Part shown: one piece after another, positions 5,838 to 8,165 of the stretch
Numbering within the stretch: the stretch's first letter is position 1
Layout of the letters: each line of letters begins with the position of its first letter
NCBI GenBank assembly: GCA_027080545.1
Contig: JALWRV010000353.1
Span: 1 to 8,165, forward strand
From: Parvularculaceae bacterium
GTDB taxonomy: Bacteria > Pseudomonadota > Alphaproteobacteria > Caulobacterales > Parvularculaceae
Direction: 5' to 3'
Length of the DNA stretch: 8,165 nt
Position numbers and translations under genes: made by a program
Notes under the pieces: generated by a model
The model's database searches: none
What the model was told of the DNA's origin: nothing
What the model saw: the letters and a program-made list of their open reading frames with translations, nothing else

Positions 5838-8165
5838 ATGGCTGACGCTTCACTCTATCTCAAACCGGTTACGGCCGTATTGGGCCCAACCAATACCGGT
5901 AAAACCCACTATGCTCTTGAGCGCATGGCCGCTCATGAGACGGGCATGATCGGCTTGCCCTTGCGACTTTTAGCCCGCGAAGTGTTTGACAAATTCGTTG
6001 CCGTGAAAGGCGCACGAGCCGTGGCACTGATCACGGGGGAGGAAAAAATCATCCCCCCCGCCGCTCGCTATTTTATCTGCACAGTCGAAGCCATGCCCTT
6101 AGAGCGCACGGTCTCTTTCATGGCCATTGATGAGGTCCAGCTTGCCGCTGACCCCGAGCGCGGTCGGGTTTTTACCGAACGTCTGCTCCACGCCAGAGGC
6201 ACCCATGAAACTTTGTTTTTGGGCGCCGCAACCATGGCCTCGGTGTTGAAGAAATTGTTTCCCGATATCGGTTTTATAGGCCGAGAACGTTTTTCCGCCC
6301 TCACCTATGCCGGTCCCATCAAAATTTCACGCCTGCCACGGCGCACCGCTATTGTCGCCTTTTCCGCTGAAGCCGTTTACGAAATCGCCGAACATATTCG
6401 CCGCCAACGGGGCGGTGCGGCGATTATCATGGGCGGGCTCAGCCCCCGCACCCGCAACGCCCAAGCCGCCCTCTACCAATCTGGCGAAGTGGATTATCTG
6501 GTCGCCACTGATGCCATTGGCATGGGGCTCAACATGGATATCAACCATATCGCCTTTGCTGCCACCCGCAAATATGATGGCCGACGGGCGCGTTTTTTGC
6601 GCGCCGACGAGCTGGCGCAAATTGGCGGGCGCGCCGGACGCCATATCAAAGATGGCAGTTTTGGTGTTACCGGCGCGTGCCAAGCCCTCGAAGAAGATAT
6701 TGTCGAGGCTATTGAAAATCATCAATTTGATCCGGTGCGGGCACTGCAATGGCGTGCCGCCAAGCTGGATTTCTCCAACCTATCCACCCTGTTTTTGTCA
6801 TTGGAAAAACGCGCACCCCTGCCCGCTCTGGTGCGCGCGCCTCTTGATGAAGATGAGTTAGCCTTGCGTCAATTAGCCAAACGCGCAGACATAAAACAGC
6901 GCGCACAGGGCAAAGCCGGATTAAAACTATTATGGGATGTCTGCCAAATACCGGATTTTCGCAAAATATCGCTAGAGCAGCATGTGGAATTGCTCGGCGA
7001 TATTTTTACCCAGCTGATTGATCGCGGGCGTGTCTCGCAAAGCTGGTTAACCCCGCAAATAGAGCGGCTTGATCGGCTCGACGGCGATGTTGATATGATC
7101 TCCCAGCGCATCGCCCATATTCGCACTTGGACCTATCTATCCCATCGACGGGGCTGGATTGATAATGCCCCCACTTGGCAGGAGCGCGCGCGGGCGATAG
7201 AAGATAGACTCTCGGACCGGTTACATACATTATTGATGCAACGTTTTATCGACAGGCGTTCTTCCTTTTTGATTAAACGGTTAAAAGATGATGCACCACT
7301 ATTGGGTGGTGTCACACCAGACGGAGAAGTGATTGTGGAAGGCGAATTTGTCGGACGCTTGCAAGGGTTTCAGTTTATACTTGATCCCACCGTGCAGGGA
7401 CCGCACCAAAAGACCGTGCGCTATGCGGCAATGCAGGCCCTAAAGCCGGAGCTGGCCAATCGCGCCGCGCGGCTTGCCCATTGCGACGAACAGGATTTGC
7501 GTCTCGAGGATGATGGCTCCATCTGGTGGCAACAGGGCGAGATTGCCCGTCTGGTTAAAGGGGCCACCCCGTTCACCCCTCTTTTGCGCCTGACCATCAC
7601 AGACAGCCTACCAACCCATGCTATCGCCAAAGTGGAAAACCATTTGCACCAATGGCTCAAAAACAAAATGGTGTTGTGGTTAGCGCCACTCTTGGCCCTG
7701 AACGAAGCCGTCAACCAACCAAGCGATGACAAAGCCAACACATTAAGCCCGCAAGGACGCGCCATCGGCTTTCGTCTGGTAGAAAATTTTGGCGCTTGCT
7801 CACGCGGACTGATAAGCGAAGAGGTAAAAGCGCTGGACCAAACCGAGCGCGGCAAGCTGCGCAAGCTGGGGGTACGGTTTGGCGAATACACAATCCACAT
7901 ACCGGCCTTGTTAAAACCCGCCAACGCCAAAATGCTGACCCAGTTATGGGCCCTGTGGCATGCCAAACCCTTGAGCGATTTTGAGCAACCCAAGCCGGGG
8001 CTCACCTCCTTTCCCCTCAAGGATGAATACCCCCATGCGTTTTATTATGCTTCCGGCTATCGCCCGTCCGGCACACGCGCGGTGCGCATTGATATGCTTG
8101 AGCGCCTTGCGGAACTTATTCGCAAAGCTCGACAAGACAGCCCACACCGAGAAGGATTTGAGGCC
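5838..8165 (+). CDS. Suv3-like superfamily 2 RNA helicase, N-terminal 776 residues (3' end outside window)
   Basis: The frame stays open from ATG 5838 to the last base, 776 codons with no stop, so the C-terminus is missing. Helicase motifs match the Suv3 group of DExH-type RNA helicases: Walker A GPTNTGKT at 16-23, a following GLPLRLLAREV, Walker B/motif II DEVQ at 98-101, GAATM (motif III) at 129-133, ATDAIGMGLN (motif V) at 223-232 and QIGGRAGR (motif VI) at 261-268. The two RecA-like domains take up roughly residues 1-290. A long helical and mixed C-terminal part follows (DFSNLSTLFLSLEK, and near 515-525 VEGEFVGRLQGFQF), where alphaproteobacterial members extend beyond mitochondrial Suv3. 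The mitochondrial homologue works with a nuclease in RNA decay; the bacterial role is inferred to be RNA unwinding in the cytoplasm. No Shine-Dalgarno is visible before the ATG (upstream is CTCCCCC), and an in-frame TAG at 5802 with no other start between leaves this as the first possible start. Confidence 0.93.
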   Translation, partial: MADASLYLKPVTAVLGPTNTGKTHYALERMAAHETGMIGLPLRLLAREVFDKFVAVKGARAVALITGEEKIIPPAARYFICTVEAMPLERTVSFMAIDEVQLAADPERGRVFTERLLHARGTHETLFLGAATMASVLKKLFPDIGFIGRERFSALTYAGPIKISRLPRRTAIVAFSAEAVYEIAEHIRRQRGGAAIIMGGLSPRTRNAQAALYQSGEVDYLVATDAIGMGLNMDINHIAFAATRKYDGRRARFLRADELAQIGGRAGRHIKDGSFGVTGACQALEEDIVEAIENHQFDPVRALQWRAAKLDFSNLSTLFLSLEKRAPLPALVRAPLDEDELALRQLAKRADIKQRAQGKAGLKLLWDVCQIPDFRKISLEQHVELLGDIFTQLIDRGRVSQSWLTPQIERLDRLDGDVDMISQRIAHIRTWTYLSHRRGWIDNAPTWQERARAIEDRLSDRLHTLLMQRFIDRRSSFLIKRLKDDAPLLGGVTPDGEVIVEGEFVGRLQGFQFILDPTVQGPHQKTVRYAAMQALKPELANRAARLAHCDEQDLRLEDDGSIWWQQGEIARLVKGATPFTPLLRLTITDSLPTHAIAKVENHLHQWLKNKMVLWLAPLLALNEAVNQPSDDKANTLSPQGRAIGFRLVENFGACSRGLISEEVKALDQTERGKLRKLGVRFGEYTIHIPALLKPANAKMLTQLWALWHAKPLSDFEQPKPGLTSFPLKDEYPHAFYYASGYRPSGTRAVRIDMLERLAELIRKARQDSPHREGFEA

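Noticed and set aside
5838..5840. A longer helicase N-terminus
   Set aside because: Reading upstream in frame reaches TAG at 5802 with no ATG, GTG or TTG between, and the Walker A motif already sits at residue 16 as expected.
6307..6861. Plus-strand open frame of 184 codons inside the helicase gene
   Set aside because: It is out of frame with the helicase, which carries motifs V and VI in the same stretch.
7421..8020. Minus-strand open frame of 199 codons opposite the helicase C-terminal part
   Set aside because: It is an antisense shadow: Ser/Arg-rich, with no motif, over an uninterrupted helicase frame.
1..8165. CRISPR array, prophage, insertion sequence or toxin-antitoxin pair
   Set aside because: I see no regularly spaced repeats, transposase or integrase motifs, or small overlapping gene pairs.

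Overview
The window looks like a stretch of alphaproteobacterial chromosome of moderate GC content (somewhat above half by eye). The evidence is the protein families and their order: the end of aerobic cobaltochelatase subunit CobT, a phytase-like secreted esterase, ribosomal protein L28 (rpmB), a DUF3108 exported protein and a large Suv3-type RNA helicase. From memory, cobT, rpmB, DUF3108 and this helicase lie near each other in many alphaproteobacteria, often followed by an S4-domain protein, a ferredoxin and CarD. I cannot name the genus.

Layout. Positions 1-1065 (+) carry the C-terminal 354 residues of CobT, including its VWA/MIDAS domain. The next gene (1055-2236, +) overlaps it by 11 nt and encodes a signal-peptide-bearing phytase-like protein. 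It converges, with a single base between stop codons, on a minus-strand gene (2238-2960) for a six-helix membrane protein whose C-terminal half resembles the YhhQ/VUT queuosine-precursor transporters. Further up the minus strand is rpmB (3082-3363) with a recognisable promoter. The interval 3364-3769 separates rpmB from the divergent DUF3108 gene (3770-4729, +). It is rich in inverted repeats and holds a possible cis-regulatory leader. The interval 4730-5107 has no convincing gene but contains tandem hairpins and a REP-like palindrome. A minus-strand glutathione S-transferase (5108-5725) is followed by a short divergent promoter region. The helicase gene (5838-8165, +) then stays open for 776 codons and leaves the window.

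Functional view. These are mostly housekeeping genes: cobalt insertion into the corrin ring (CobT), translation (L28), RNA unwinding (the Suv3-like helicase), envelope or periplasmic proteins (phytase-like, DUF3108) and thiol chemistry (GST). They do not form one pathway. I see no phage, transposase, CRISPR, toxin-antitoxin or defence genes. I do not think the window encodes a new multi-gene system. The items most worth a second look are the divergent VUT-like membrane protein that lacks the family's acidic residues, the structured leader of the DUF3108 gene, the hairpin cluster upstream of rpmB and the REP-like element.
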